Source: Marinobacter shengliensis
Lineage (GTDB): Bacteria > Pseudomonadota > Gammaproteobacteria > Pseudomonadales > Oleiphilaceae
DNA: 64,000 bases
NCBI RefSeq assembly: GCF_003007715.1
Contig: NZ_PXNO01000019.1
Span: 248,001-312,000, forward strand
Direction: 5' to 3'
Shown: piece after piece, positions 43,208 to 52,406 of the stretch
Numbering within the stretch: position 1 is the first letter of the stretch
How the letters are laid out: every line of letters begins with the position of its first letter
Notes under the pieces: generated by a model
The model's database searches: none
What the model was told of the DNA's origin: nothing
Seen by the model: the letters and a program-made list of their open reading frames with translations, nothing else
Position numbers and translations under genes: made by a program

Positions 43208-45655
43208 TCAGGCCGGGTTGTGGTCAATCAGGGTGTCCTTTTTGCGGGCAAACTCATCAAAAGGGAAATCGTCCACGGTGAGCATCTCCAGCACCACCTG
43301 CTCATACTGGCGCATGAAATCTGCTTCTTCCTTGGTGTAGATGCCCGCTTCCAGAGCCGCTTCAAAGCGCTCTTCCGGGTGCAATGCCGTCATCGGCAGT
43401 TCACCCTTGGCATAGGCCTTGGTGGCTTTGCGGTACAGCTGCTCGGCCTTGTCGTAATCCTTGAGCAGACCGTTGTAGCGGGCTACCGGATTTTCCACGG
43501 TGCCTTCGCCGTCGGTGGTCCAGGCACCCGCCATCAGCTTGTTGCGGATGGGCGTATCGGTAGAGATCGCCCGCGCCAGCTTGCGTGCCAGATCATCGTG
43601 AGGCGCATCCCAACGACATCCCAGCGGCAAGGTTACCGCCCGCAGGGCCAGGGCCACCGGACGATTCGGCAGGTTCTGCAGGAACTCATCCAGGGCCTGT
43701 TCAGTACGGTGTAGCAAAAATGCCAGGCTGTACTGCATCAGTTCTTTCTCGCCTTCCACTGGCTGGGTCTCATGCCAGTTTTTCAGCACCATGGATGCCA
43801 GGTAGAGATTAGACAGCATGTCGCCGAGACGGGCGGAGATCAACTCACGCATTTTCAGCTCACCACCCAGGGTGGTCATGGCGGCATCGGCACACAGCCC
43901 GAAGGCGGAGCTGAACCGTGCCAGGGCCTGAGCATACTTGCGCGAAGCGCTGTCAAACGGCACATCGGCCTTGCCGACGCCCAGGGCCTGGGTGAACGCA
44001 CGGGCGGCGTTACCAAAGATCAGGCCGGCATGGCCAAAGAACGCCTCATCGAACGCCTTGATGTCGTCATTATCCTTGGCTGCCAGCTCTTTCAGAACGT
44101 ACGGATGGCAACGGATCGCACCCTGCCCGAAGATCATCAGGCTGCGGGTCATAATGTTGGCACCCTCAACGGTGATTGATACCGCCGCACCGCTGAAACC
44201 AATCCCCAGATAGTTACGGGGGCCGAGGGTAACCGTTTTACCACCGTGAACATCCATGGCGTCGGTCAGGATTTCACGCTGGAACTCGGTCAGGTGGTAC
44301 TTGAGGATCGCCGACGGCACCGCCGGTTTTTCGCCCCGGTCGATCATGTTGGCGGTATGGTTCACCGCCGACTGGGCAATGTAGGTTTTCGCAGCGATAC
44401 GGGCCAGGGGCGCCTGCACACCTTCCATATCCGCCACCGGGGTATTGAACTGACGGCGAATGCGGGTGAAACCGCCAGCCGTGCCCACGGAGTACGCGGC
44501 CGCACCAGCCGCACCAGACGGCAGGGTGATACAACGGCCGACAGACAGACACTCAACCAGCATACGCCAGCCCTGGCCGGCCATTTCCTGGCCACCGATG
44601 ATGTAATCCAGCGGGATAAACACGTCTTTGCCCTTGATCGGTCCGTTCATGAACGGAGTACCAATGGGGCAGTGGCGACGACCGATTTCCATGCCGTCGG
44701 TGTCCCGGGGAATCAGCGCACAGGTAATGCCATAGTCTTTGGTGTCACCCAGCAGACCGTCCGGGTCAAACATTCGGAACGCCAGACCCACCACGGTGGC
44801 CACCGGCGCCAGGGTAATCCAGCGTTTCTCGAAGTTCAGGCGGATGCCCAGCACTTCCTTGCCATCCACTTTCTGTTTGCAGACGATGCCGGTATCCGGC
44901 AGCGACGTTGCATCCGAGCCTGCCCGCGGGCCGGTGAGACCAAAGCAAGGCACCTCACGGCCATCGGCAAGGCGTGGCAAATAGTAGTTTTTCTGTTCTT
45001 CGGTGCCGTATTTGACCAGCAACTCGCCGGGGCCGAGGGAATTGGGAACACCTACGGTCACCATCAGCATTTCGTTGGCAGCCAGCTTCTGCAGCACGGC
45101 GGTTTGGGCTTTCGCCGAAAACTCCAGGCCACCGTATTCCTTCGGAATGATCATGCCGAAGAACTTCTCTTTCTTGAGGAAGTCCCACAACTCTTTCGGC
45201 AGGTCAGCCCGTTCCACCGCCAGATCCCAGGCGTTGCACATGGAAATCGCCTGGGTACATTGATTATCAACGAACGCCTGCTCTTCGTCGCTCAACCCGG
45301 TATGCCGGTTAATCAGCAGGTTGTGCCAGTCCGGGCGGCCGGTAAACAGCTCGCCGTCCCAGCCGACGGTGCCGGCTTCCAGCGCCACCTTTTCTGTTTC
45401 CGAGACCTTGGGCGCCACCTTCTTGAACATGGCGAACACCCGCGGGGTAAGCCAGTTGATCCGGAACTGCGGCAGCCCCGCCATCGCGGTAATGGCCGCA
45501 CCGACAAATAACACCAGCGCGAGCCAGCCTGAGCCCGAGAAAAGGGCGATCACACCCACCACGGCCATAACACCAATAGCAGGCTTTGCACCGGATTCAC
45601 GGCGCAATACAAACAGCAGGCCGCCCAGTGCGATCAGAAACAGTATCAACGTCAT
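43208..45655 (-). CDS. fadE: acyl-CoA dehydrogenase FadE
   Basis: FadE does the first oxidation of fatty-acid beta-oxidation in gammaproteobacteria. It is a large dehydrogenase of 815 residues, as in E. coli. Residues 1-60 hold two hydrophobic segments (MTLILFLIALGGLLFVL and GLAVVLFV-like) that anchor it to the membrane. ACFGLTGPRAGSDATS-type sequence, EKRWITLAPVATVVGLAFR, VDVHGGKTV-like MDVHGGKTVTLGPRNYLG and a long C-terminal domain follow. The ATG at 45655 lies just after a GTG in frame. crcB follows 14 bases downstream. Confidence 0.95.
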   Translation of the reverse strand: MTLILFLIALGGLLFVLRRESGAKPAIGVMAVVGVIALFSGSGWLALVLFVGAAITAMAGLPQFRINWLTPRVFAMFKKVAPKVSETEKVALEAGTVGWDGELFTGRPDWHNLLINRHTGLSDEEQAFVDNQCTQAISMCNAWDLAVERADLPKELWDFLKKEKFFGMIIPKEYGGLEFSAKAQTAVLQKLAANEMLMVTVGVPNSLGPGELLVKYGTEEQKNYYLPRLADGREVPCFGLTGPRAGSDATSLPDTGIVCKQKVDGKEVLGIRLNFEKRWITLAPVATVVGLAFRMFDPDGLLGDTKDYGITCALIPRDTDGMEIGRRHCPIGTPFMNGPIKGKDVFIPLDYIIGGQEMAGQGWRMLVECLSVGRCITLPSGAAGAAAYSVGTAGGFTRIRRQFNTPVADMEGVQAPLARIAAKTYIAQSAVNHTANMIDRGEKPAVPSAILKYHLTEFQREILTDAMDVHGGKTVTLGPRNYLGIGFSGAAVSITVEGANIMTRSLMIFGQGAIRCHPYVLKELAAKDNDDIKAFDEAFFGHAGLIFGNAARAFTQALGVGKADVPFDSASRKYAQALARFSSAFGLCADAAMTTLGGELKMRELISARLGDMLSNLYLASMVLKNWHETQPVEGEKELMQYSLAFLLHRTEQALDEFLQNLPNRPVALALRAVTLPLGCRWDAPHDDLARKLARAISTDTPIRNKLMAGAWTTDGEGTVENPVARYNGLLKDYDKAEQLYRKATKAYAKGELPMTALHPEERFEAALEAGIYTKEEADFMRQYEQVVLEMLTVDDFPFDEFARKKDTLIDHNPA

Positions 45656-45792
45656 CACAGGTTCTCTCTGTCTTCCGTGGATTGGAGTCTTTGGACAATA
45701 ACCAAAGCCTTATAACACTTCGTTACGTTCAACTTACTCTATCAGATGCCATGTTGCCAGATAACGCCCGCAACTCAGCCAGTTAGTCCACT

Positions 45793-48654
45793 TCAGGAGG
45801 TAACAATCACCCGAATACCTTCCAGCGCAAGACTGGCGTGGCCCACCGCTTCCCGGGCAGCATCCAGCTGGCCGCGCAGATAATCGATTTCTTCACTGCG
45901 AATGGCCGGGTTTACCCGCTGCAAGGCTTCCAGCCGGCGCACCTCGGGAACAAAGCCCGCCTCAACCTGCGCCAGGGCTTGCGCCTGCAGCTGTGCCAGA
46001 TGCGGCTCGGCCAGGCGCTCAACGTGGTCCACCATGGTTTCCACCTCGGCCCGGATTTTCGGCACGATGGCCTGTGCCGTGCGCCGGCGAATGTTGGAAC
46101 ACAGCTCATTCAGGCGATCATGAGGTAACGCGTTGGACAGGTCCCGTCCATTCACATCCACCACCAGGCGCAGCGGCGAAACCGGCAGATAGCGGGTCAA
46201 CTGTAAGGACTCCGGCGCCGGACAGTGTACGGCAAACAGGGCCTCCAGCAGCAGGGTACCGGGTGGCAGTGCCTTCACGGACAGATTGGCCAGCGCCGCT
46301 TTGCCCAGGCCCGAGCTGGTGACAGAATCCATCACGCCGGTCACCATCGGGTGCTCCCAGCTCATGAACGCCATATCTTCCCGCTGCAGGGCCTGCTCAC
46401 GCTCCCAGGTGACGGTCAGGCCGTCCTCCGGCAGCTCGGCAACATGGCCAGCCTGGTATTGTTCGCCAGGCTTGAGCACATCGGCATGCTCGCTGTGATC
46501 TTCTATATCCACACCCAGAATATCGAACGCCTGCACCATGTAATCACGGACCTGGGCCGAGCTTTCCTCCTGCTCGATACTGGCAATCAAGGCTTCGGCT
46601 TCATCCCGGCGGCAGGAGTTGAGCTCAATCAGGGCATCCCGGCCGTTGTGCAGCAGGGTTTTCAGCCGCGCAGTTTCCTCGGCACTGCTTGCCAGCATGG
46701 GTTCAAGGGCAGCGTCATCGCCGTCCAGGGCCTTCTGCCACTCGTCACCCACCTGGTCGTGAACCGCCACACCGACGGCACAACTCTCGGCAAAGGCGTT
46801 CAGCCCTTCCTGGAACCAGCGGTACTGTACTTCCTGGCTGGTGCCCTGCAGGTAGGGTATGTGAATCCGGATGGCCTCGGTCTGGCCGATGCGGTCCAGC
46901 CGGCCAATCCGCTGTTCCAGCAGGTCCGCGTTGGCGGGCAAATCAAACAGCACCAGGTGGTGGGCAAACTGGAAGTTACGGCCCTCACTGCCGATTTCCG
47001 AACAGATCAGCGCCTGGGCGCCCTGCTCGCTGTCGGCAAAATAGGCGGCGGCACGATCCCGCTCCAGCAGGCTCAGGTGCTCATGGAAGGCGGCACTGCG
47101 AATGCCGGCCCGCAACTGCAGGTAATGCTCAAGCGCCATGGCCGTATCAGCCCGGGCGCAGATCACCACCACTTTGGCCGGGCGCAGGCTGGCCAGTTTT
47201 TTCTCCAGCCAGGCCACTCGCGGATCGTCCGCCAGCCATTGCTCTTCCGGCGCCGTCTGTTCAGGCGCCAGGCCAACATCACCGTAGCGACAATCATCGT
47301 AAAGAGCAGGACACGGCAGGGGTTCCGGCAGCGGCTGGCGCTCCGGGAAGCCCTGAATCGCTGCCCGGGTGTTGCGGAACAGCACCCGGCCGGTGCCATG
47401 GCGGTCCAGCAACGCATCAATCACCGCCTGGTGGGCGCCATCTCGGGCCAGAAGTTCCTCCAGCTCATCACCCAACCAGCCAGCAAGGGCGATTTTATCT
47501 TCCGGATCAATTCGGTCCAGAGTTTCAAGCAGCCGGCGCACCACTTTGTTGATGACCTCGTATTGCTGTTCCTCCTCCCGGAACGCGTCCAGGGAGTGGA
47601 ACCGTGCCGGGTCCAGCAAGCGCAAACGGGCGAAATGACTGGCCACACCCACCTGTTCCGGCGTAGCGGTCAGCAGCAACAGGCCTTTGCTGGCCTCAGA
47701 CAGGCTTTCAACCAGCTGATATTCCGGGCTGGCCTGTTCCGGCGACCAGGCCAGGTGGTGGGCTTCGTCCACCACCATCAGGTCCCAACCCGCCGCCAGG
47801 GCATGGTCACGGGCCTGTTCGCTCTGCACCAGAAAATCGAGACTGCACAACACCAGCTGGTCCGCCTCGAACGGGTTGACGCTGTCGTCGTCGCCGAAGA
47901 TGTGGTTTACCAGGGCGTCTACATCGTCTTCCTGGGCTTTGATGTCGTCGTAGCGGCTCTGGTCCACTATCGAGAAGCGCAGATTGAAGCGGCGCAGCAT
48001 CTCCACCAGCCACTGGTGAATCAGTGAATCCGGCACCACAATCAGTGCCCTTCGGGCTCGGCCGGTGTGCAGCTGATAATGCAGGATCAGGCCAGCCTCA
48101 ATGGTTTTGCCCAAACCCACCTCATCGGCCAGTAACACTCTGGGGGCATGGCGGCGCGCCACTTCGTGGGCAATGTATAGCTGGTGAGGCAAATGCTGGG
48201 TACGGGCGCCAATCAACCCCTGGGCCGGCGAAGCTCTGAGCCGATCGAGATGCTGGAGCGTGGAGACCCGTAACCGGAAGGCACCGTTACGGTCAAACTG
48301 ACCGGCGAACAGGCGCTGGTGCGGTGCCGAAAAATTGACCGAACCGGCCAGCTTTACCTCGGAGATCTGCTGGATATTTTCGCCATCATCGGCGTGGTAC
48401 ATCAGAACACCGTGGAGATCCTCAACGGCGCGAACAATGTAACGCTCGCCGTCGTAGGTCTCTATCTCCTCACCCAGCTGATAGACAATGCGCGACAAAG
48501 GCGCATTATCGATGGCGTAGGTGCGCTCTTCATCGGCCGCCGGAAACCCCAGGGTAACTCTGCGCCCCGAGATGTCGGTAACGATACCCAAACCCAAAGC
48601 GGTATCGCTGTGGCTCACCCAACGCTGACCGATGACAAATTCCGATGTTTCCAA
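45793..48654 (-). CDS. rapA: RNA polymerase-associated ATPase RapA
   Basis: RapA is a Swi2/Snf2 ATPase that binds RNA polymerase and helps recycle it. The 953-residue protein has two N-terminal Tudor-like domains (FVIGQRWVSHSDTALGLG..), the Walker A motif LADEVGLGKTIEAGLIL, VVDEAHHLAW (DEAH), and helicase C motifs including IGSEGRNFQFAHHLVLFDLP and QRIGRLDRIGQ. The start is a TTG (48652-48654) with GGAGG five to six bases upstream; no ATG fits. cysZ lies upstream on the same strand, 18 bases away. The long open frame on the opposite strand is a shadow. Confidence 0.96.
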   Translation of the reverse strand: METSEFVIGQRWVSHSDTALGLGIVTDISGRRVTLGFPAADEERTYAIDNAPLSRIVYQLGEEIETYDGERYIVRAVEDLHGVLMYHADDGENIQQISEVKLAGSVNFSAPHQRLFAGQFDRNGAFRLRVSTLQHLDRLRASPAQGLIGARTQHLPHQLYIAHEVARRHAPRVLLADEVGLGKTIEAGLILHYQLHTGRARRALIVVPDSLIHQWLVEMLRRFNLRFSIVDQSRYDDIKAQEDDVDALVNHIFGDDDSVNPFEADQLVLCSLDFLVQSEQARDHALAAGWDLMVVDEAHHLAWSPEQASPEYQLVESLSEASKGLLLLTATPEQVGVASHFARLRLLDPARFHSLDAFREEEQQYEVINKVVRRLLETLDRIDPEDKIALAGWLGDELEELLARDGAHQAVIDALLDRHGTGRVLFRNTRAAIQGFPERQPLPEPLPCPALYDDCRYGDVGLAPEQTAPEEQWLADDPRVAWLEKKLASLRPAKVVVICARADTAMALEHYLQLRAGIRSAAFHEHLSLLERDRAAAYFADSEQGAQALICSEIGSEGRNFQFAHHLVLFDLPANADLLEQRIGRLDRIGQTEAIRIHIPYLQGTSQEVQYRWFQEGLNAFAESCAVGVAVHDQVGDEWQKALDGDDAALEPMLASSAEETARLKTLLHNGRDALIELNSCRRDEAEALIASIEQEESSAQVRDYMVQAFDILGVDIEDHSEHADVLKPGEQYQAGHVAELPEDGLTVTWEREQALQREDMAFMSWEHPMVTGVMDSVTSSGLGKAALANLSVKALPPGTLLLEALFAVHCPAPESLQLTRYLPVSPLRLVVDVNGRDLSNALPHDRLNELCSNIRRRTAQAIVPKIRAEVETMVDHVERLAEPHLAQLQAQALAQVEAGFVPEVRRLEALQRVNPAIRSEEIDYLRGQLDAAREAVGHASLALEGIRVIVTS

Positions 48655-48672
48655 GAAACCTCCGCAAGCAAA

Positions 48673-49422
48673 TTACTGTTGATTCGATGTATTTTCCCGC
48701 ACCCAGTAGGCGGTTGCTCCGCACACCGCAGCCGGCACCACCACCAGATTAAGCACCGGCACCATGGCCGCCAGGGCCACCGGCAAGCCGAAACCCAGTG
48801 CTGACAGCCGCTGGGCCGCAAGATCCCGGCGCAGACGGGCAAAACTGACTTTATGGTTGTCCGCCGGATAATCCACGTACTGCAACGCCATCATCCAGCT
48901 GTTGAACAGGAACCAGAGTAAGGCCGCCACCAGGTTGACGACCGGAATCAGGCCTATGATGAACAGGCCCAGGGCGCGGGGAAGGTAATAGGCGATCTTT
49001 TGGACCTCGCGCCAGAGAATTCGTGGGGTATCCTTCAGCAGCGCCGCCCAGCCTTCGTCCGGATTGACTTCCTGGCCGGTCAGATGCTTTTCGGTAAGTT
49101 CGGCCAGATAACCGTAGAACGGCGAGCCGATAAGATTGGCAACAATCACGAAACCGTAGGCCAGCATCAGCAGAATCACCACGCCGTAAAGTAACCAGAA
49201 CAGCCAGTCCAGTGCCTGCAACCAGGCCCAATCCGGCAGCCAGGCCATGGCCCCGGCGATCAAGACCGAAAACAGCTCCGCCATGAAATAGAACATCAAA
49301 CCAAACAGGAGGATGTTGATCACAAGGGGAATGATGACAAACAGGCGCAGGCCCGGCAGGCGGATCAGCCTGAAACCTTCACCCAGATAACCCAGTCCTC
49401 TGAAAAAGTTACCCTTGAGCAT
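48673..49422 (-). CDS. cysZ: sulfate transporter CysZ
   Basis: CysZ brings sulfate into the cell for cysteine synthesis. The 249-residue length is typical. Sequence landmarks are GNFFRGLGYLGEGFRLIRLPGLRLFVIIPL at the start, the long helix SPFYGYLAELTEKHL and GLIPVVNLVAALLWFLFNSWMMALQYVDYPADNH with the conserved YxDYP-type motif. Four to six membrane segments are visible. The ATG at 49422 has GGAGGATC upstream; the longer frame to 49527 is not needed. rapA follows closely. Confidence 0.94.
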   Translation of the reverse strand: MLKGNFFRGLGYLGEGFRLIRLPGLRLFVIIPLVINILLFGLMFYFMAELFSVLIAGAMAWLPDWAWLQALDWLFWLLYGVVILLMLAYGFVIVANLIGSPFYGYLAELTEKHLTGQEVNPDEGWAALLKDTPRILWREVQKIAYYLPRALGLFIIGLIPVVNLVAALLWFLFNSWMMALQYVDYPADNHKVSFARLRRDLAAQRLSALGFGLPVALAAMVPVLNLVVVPAAVCGATAYWVRENTSNQQ

Positions 49423-49517
49423 CGCTGATGATCCTCCGCTGCCATGACAAAAACGGGGCGCAAAGCATATCATGTCAGGATCGTTCCCACAGCCTGCAAC
49501 CACACCCGGATGACTTG

Positions 49518-49922
49518 ATGCTCCCATTTCAGCAAACCGTCTCTAACCTTCTGCGCATGCGCCGGCTCTGGCAGGCAGTCTTGCTGATCTCGGTGGCCGC
49601 CATCCTGTACCTGGCCACAACCAGCTCCAGCTACCCCATCCCTGCAGCCGCCAACGACAAGGTCAACCACATTATTGCGTTTATTGAATTGACCATTGTC
49701 ACCCGGCTGGCCTGGCCTCGCCTGAGTGCATTCTGGTACGCCCCTGCCCTGCTGGGCTTCGGCCTGGCGCTCGAAGCGGTCCAGGCCAACCTCCCCTATC
49801 GGGATTTTTCCATGGCCGATGTTCTGGCGGATGCCCTGGGCATCGCGATCGGCATGCTGCCCTGGCCGGGCATCCGCAATGCCGGTGAAGTGGATTTGAG
49901 AAATTCGCCCGACTCTGCGTGA
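49518..49922 (+). CDS. VanZ-like membrane protein
   Basis: This 134-residue protein has three to four hydrophobic helices and the VanZ-family pattern NDKVNHIIAFIELT followed by LLGFGLALEAVQANLPYRDFSMADVLADALG. VanZ-like proteins are common in proteobacteria and their role is unclear. The longer frame starts at 49428, but the ATG at 49518 (after GGATGA) gives the usual family start. It is divergent from cysZ. Confidence 0.75.
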   Translation: MLPFQQTVSNLLRMRRLWQAVLLISVAAILYLATTSSSYPIPAAANDKVNHIIAFIELTIVTRLAWPRLSAFWYAPALLGFGLALEAVQANLPYRDFSMADVLADALGIAIGMLPWPGIRNAGEVDLRNSPDSA

Positions 49923-50104
49923 GACATTTCCTACAAGCATGTAAGAACATGTAGCCGCGTAGCGTGCGCAGACGCGAGCGCTCACCCAGAAATTCATCCT
50001 ATCTTTATGATTTTTAACAAAAAACATTGATGACCGCAGTTTCGTGTTCAACAAATCGTGCACAGTTCACACGTCTGTAAAGGTGGGATTGGTATGATGT
50101 TCAA
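49923..50104. promoter_or_regulatory. upstream region of the CsrB-like RNA
   Basis: This region has no credible gene. A TGTAAG half-site of the GacA consensus (TGTAAG-N6-CTTACA) lies at 49940-49945 within CTACA..TGTAG symmetry, about 160 bases before the RNA start, where such sites occur in other species. The second half-site does not match. AT-rich sequence follows at 49990-50030. Confidence 0.4.
50090..50098 (+). promoter_or_regulatory. extended -10 promoter of the CsrB-like RNA
   Basis: TGG-TATGAT is an extended -10 element. TTCACA at 50066-50071 is a possible -35 but the spacing of 21 is too long. The predicted start is near 50105. Confidence 0.55.
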
Positions 50105-50372
50105 CGTCAAGGATGACAGGGAAAAGGACGACGCACCGGACGCACCCCTGCATGGATTGTGGGGAGAGGCAAGGACACAGGGACGCCTCGCTTAAGGGAT
50201 AACGAATTGGATGGCTGGCTCGGACGCCGGCACCAGGGAACGGACGCAAGGACTGGCAACAAGGCAGTTGCCCACCGCGCACGGAGGCGCCAACCTGTTC
50301 CGAATCTGAACTGCTCAGGATGGCGGTTCAGTACCTGCAAAGGGCAGCCCGAGGGTTGCCCTTTATTTTTTC
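50105..50372 (+). ncRNA. CsrA/RsmA-sequestering small RNA, CsrB/RsmZ type
   Basis: This intergenic stretch of about 268 nt has 16 GGA motifs, many as A-N-GGA-N (AAGGAT, AGGGAA, AAGGAC, ATGGAT, AGGGAC), far above chance. RNAs of the CsrB/RsmZ family present GGA in hairpin loops to bind and hold the regulator CsrA/RsmA. It starts after an extended -10 and ends in a strong terminator (50339-50373). No open frame fits. The pattern and size match the family, but I cannot tell CsrB, CsrC, RsmX, RsmY or RsmZ type apart, nor prove it without a covariance search. Confidence 0.82.
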
Positions 50373-50373
50373 T
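50339..50373 (+). terminator. terminator of the CsrB-like RNA
   Basis: AAAGGGCA (50339-50346) pairs with TGCCCTTT (50357-50364), followed by ATTTTTTCT. It lies 22 bases before the stop of the convergent methyltransferase gene. Confidence 0.9.
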
Positions 50374-50394
50374 GCCACGCCTGACGGCTTGCGG

Positions 50395-51054
50395 CTACAC
50401 CCTGCCCCGCGCGAAATAAATGCGCACCTTGTTGAACTCCTCGAATTCATTCAGATCCGGCCAGGTTCTGGCCTCAATCACTGCCTGCTTTTTATAGGCC
50501 GGATTGGCCAGGTTCCTGATTCTGGAGTCTGCCAGCAACACCTGTTCAGCGGAGCCGCGAAAGGCCTCCAGCAGTTGCCGGTTTTCCGGGTCGTACAGCA
50601 CATCAGCCGCGGTGATCAGGTCCAAGTGCCCGGGCCGCTGCGCCCAGTCCGCACACAGCTCCACCTGCACGCCGTTCAACTCAGCGTTGGCTGCTGCAGC
50701 ATCCAGCGCTGCCGGATCAATATCGCAGGCAATGGCTCTGGCCGCACCCGCCCGTGCAGCAGCCACCGCTACCACGCCGGAGCCGGAGCCAAAATCCAGC
50801 ACGGTTTTGCCTGCCACCAGCGTCGGGTGGTCCAGAATCCACTGGGCCAACACCTGGCCACTGGCCCAGCAAAACGACCAATAGGCCGGCTCCGCCACCA
50901 CGGCCTGGGCCTCGTCATGACTTAGTGGCCCCTCAAGCACAGACGGGTCAAACAGGTAGAGCGGTATCTCCGGGCAGCCGGCCGGCGCCGATTGGGCCAC
51001 CCGGCCGCGACTAAGGGTTTTGCGCAGGTGCAGATTGAGTGTTTCCGGATTCAT
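50395..51054 (-). CDS. class I SAM-dependent methyltransferase (COG3897-like)
   Basis: This 219-residue protein has the SAM-binding motif VLDFGSGSGVVAVAAARAGA, then ACDIDPAALDAAAANAELNGV and DLITAADVLYDPE, which fits the protein N-methyltransferase-like group related to nicotinamide N-methyltransferase and PrmA. The family tends to modify proteins, but the target here is unknown. The ATG at 51054 has AAAGGACC upstream; a GTG directly before it is in frame. It is convergent with the CsrB-like RNA. Confidence 0.85.
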   Translation of the reverse strand: MNPETLNLHLRKTLSRGRVAQSAPAGCPEIPLYLFDPSVLEGPLSHDEAQAVVAEPAYWSFCWASGQVLAQWILDHPTLVAGKTVLDFGSGSGVVAVAAARAGAARAIACDIDPAALDAAAANAELNGVQVELCADWAQRPGHLDLITAADVLYDPENRQLLEAFRGSAEQVLLADSRIRNLANPAYKKQAVIEARTWPDLNEFEEFNKVRIYFARGRV

Positions 51055-51120
51055 CACTGGTCCTTTCAGGCCGTTTCCGAGGCGGCATTGTACCCTTTGG
51101 CCGGGATATCAACAGTCCGG

Positions 51121-51126
51121 TATACT
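51121..51126 (+). promoter_or_regulatory. likely -10 of mnmH
   Basis: TATACT lies 28 bases before the mnmH start codon. No good -35 at 16-18 bases is visible. Confidence 0.4.
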
Positions 51127-51154
51127 GCCGCCTCACTCTGAGTAACAGCGATTC

Positions 51155-52270
51155 ATGGAAATGGCCAGCAGACCCGACACCGATGACTACCTCAACCTGT
51201 TCCTGAACGACATCCCGTTAATGGATGTGCGGGCACCGGGGGAGTTTGCCAAAGGCAGTTTTCCCTGTGCTGAAAATGCACCGCTGATGAACGATGAAGA
51301 ACGGCACCGGGTGGGTATCTGCTACAAGGAGAAAGGTCAGGACGAAGCCATCAAGCTGGGCCACCAACTGGTCTCAGGCGACATCAAGGCGCAGCGCATA
51401 GAAGCCTGGAACCGCTTCATCGCCAGACACCCCGAGGGATACCTTTTCTGCTTTCGTGGCGGGCTACGCTCACGGCTGACCCAGCAATGGATCAAAGACG
51501 CAGGCATTGACTACCCCCTGGTGAAGGGTGGTTACAAGGCGCTTCGGCGTTTCCTGATCGACAGCCTGGACCAACTGATTGCCAACGGTGATTACCGGAT
51601 TCTCAGCGGACGCACCGGCACTGGCAAAACCCGCGTCCTGCTTGGCCTGCCCAATCCGGTCGACCTTGAAGGACTGGCCAACCACAGAGGCTCCAGTTTT
51701 GGCCGACAGGTTACGCCGCAACCTTCCCAGATAGACTTCGAGAACCGTGTGGCGGTTGCCATGCTGAAGGCGCATCACCTGACCGGCGGTTTGATCTACC
51801 TGGAAGATGAAAGCCGACTGATCGGCCGCTGCGCCCTGCCTGAGTCCCTGCGGGCACGAATGGCGGAATCGCCGTTGATGATTCTGGAACAACCCATGGA
51901 AGAGCGGGTTGCGATCATTCGCGCCGACTACGTAGAGGCCATGCTGCAGGACTACATTTCAAGAGACGGTGAAGAGGCCGGCTGGCTCAACTTCCGGGAT
52001 TACCTGCTCAGCGCCCTGGACCGGATACGCCGGCGCCTGGGTGGTGAACGCTACCAGCAGCTCCGAGACCTGATGACCCAGGCCCTCGACCAGCAACAGG
52101 CGACCGGCACCCTGGACCGCCACCATGCCTGGATCGAAACCCTGCTCAACGACTACTACGACCCGATGTACGACTACCAGCTCAGCCAGAAACAGGGGCG
52201 GATTCTTGTACGCGGCAATCCGGAAACCATTCGCGACTACGCCAGAAACCACCACAAGCTCCTGAAATAA
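51155..52270 (+). CDS. mnmH: tRNA 2-selenouridine synthase
   Basis: MnmH (SelU/YbbB) replaces sulfur of 2-thiouridine at the wobble position of tRNAs for Lys, Glu and Gln with selenium, through a geranylated intermediate. The 371-residue protein has an N-terminal rhodanese domain with the active Cys C99 in LFCFRGGLRSR, and a P-loop domain with SGRTGTGKT (151-159). It depends on selenophosphate from SelD, which is not in this window; without SelD it would leave geranylated tRNA. It is a single gene with its own -10. Confidence 0.95.
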   Translation: MEMASRPDTDDYLNLFLNDIPLMDVRAPGEFAKGSFPCAENAPLMNDEERHRVGICYKEKGQDEAIKLGHQLVSGDIKAQRIEAWNRFIARHPEGYLFCFRGGLRSRLTQQWIKDAGIDYPLVKGGYKALRRFLIDSLDQLIANGDYRILSGRTGTGKTRVLLGLPNPVDLEGLANHRGSSFGRQVTPQPSQIDFENRVAVAMLKAHHLTGGLIYLEDESRLIGRCALPESLRARMAESPLMILEQPMEERVAIIRADYVEAMLQDYISRDGEEAGWLNFRDYLLSALDRIRRRLGGERYQQLRDLMTQALDQQQATGTLDRHHAWIETLLNDYYDPMYDYQLSQKQGRILVRGNPETIRDYARNHHKLLK

Positions 52271-52406
52271 AGCGATTACAACATCTCCGCGCAATGCAGG
52301 TTTAATCCATTTGTGCTCTATACTGCGTAGAGTCAGATTCCCTTGCGGCAATCGATTGTCCAGGCAGTTACACCTCAAAAAACACTAACGAACAAGGAGC
52401 TCCCCT

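Noticed and set aside
44246..45511. 421-residue open frame on the plus strand
   Set aside because: It is antisense to fadE, with a composition rich in His, Arg and Gln typical of shadows.
46225..48027. 600-residue open frame on the plus strand
   Set aside because: It is antisense to rapA, whose full-length protein and motifs are clear. No domain is visible in it.
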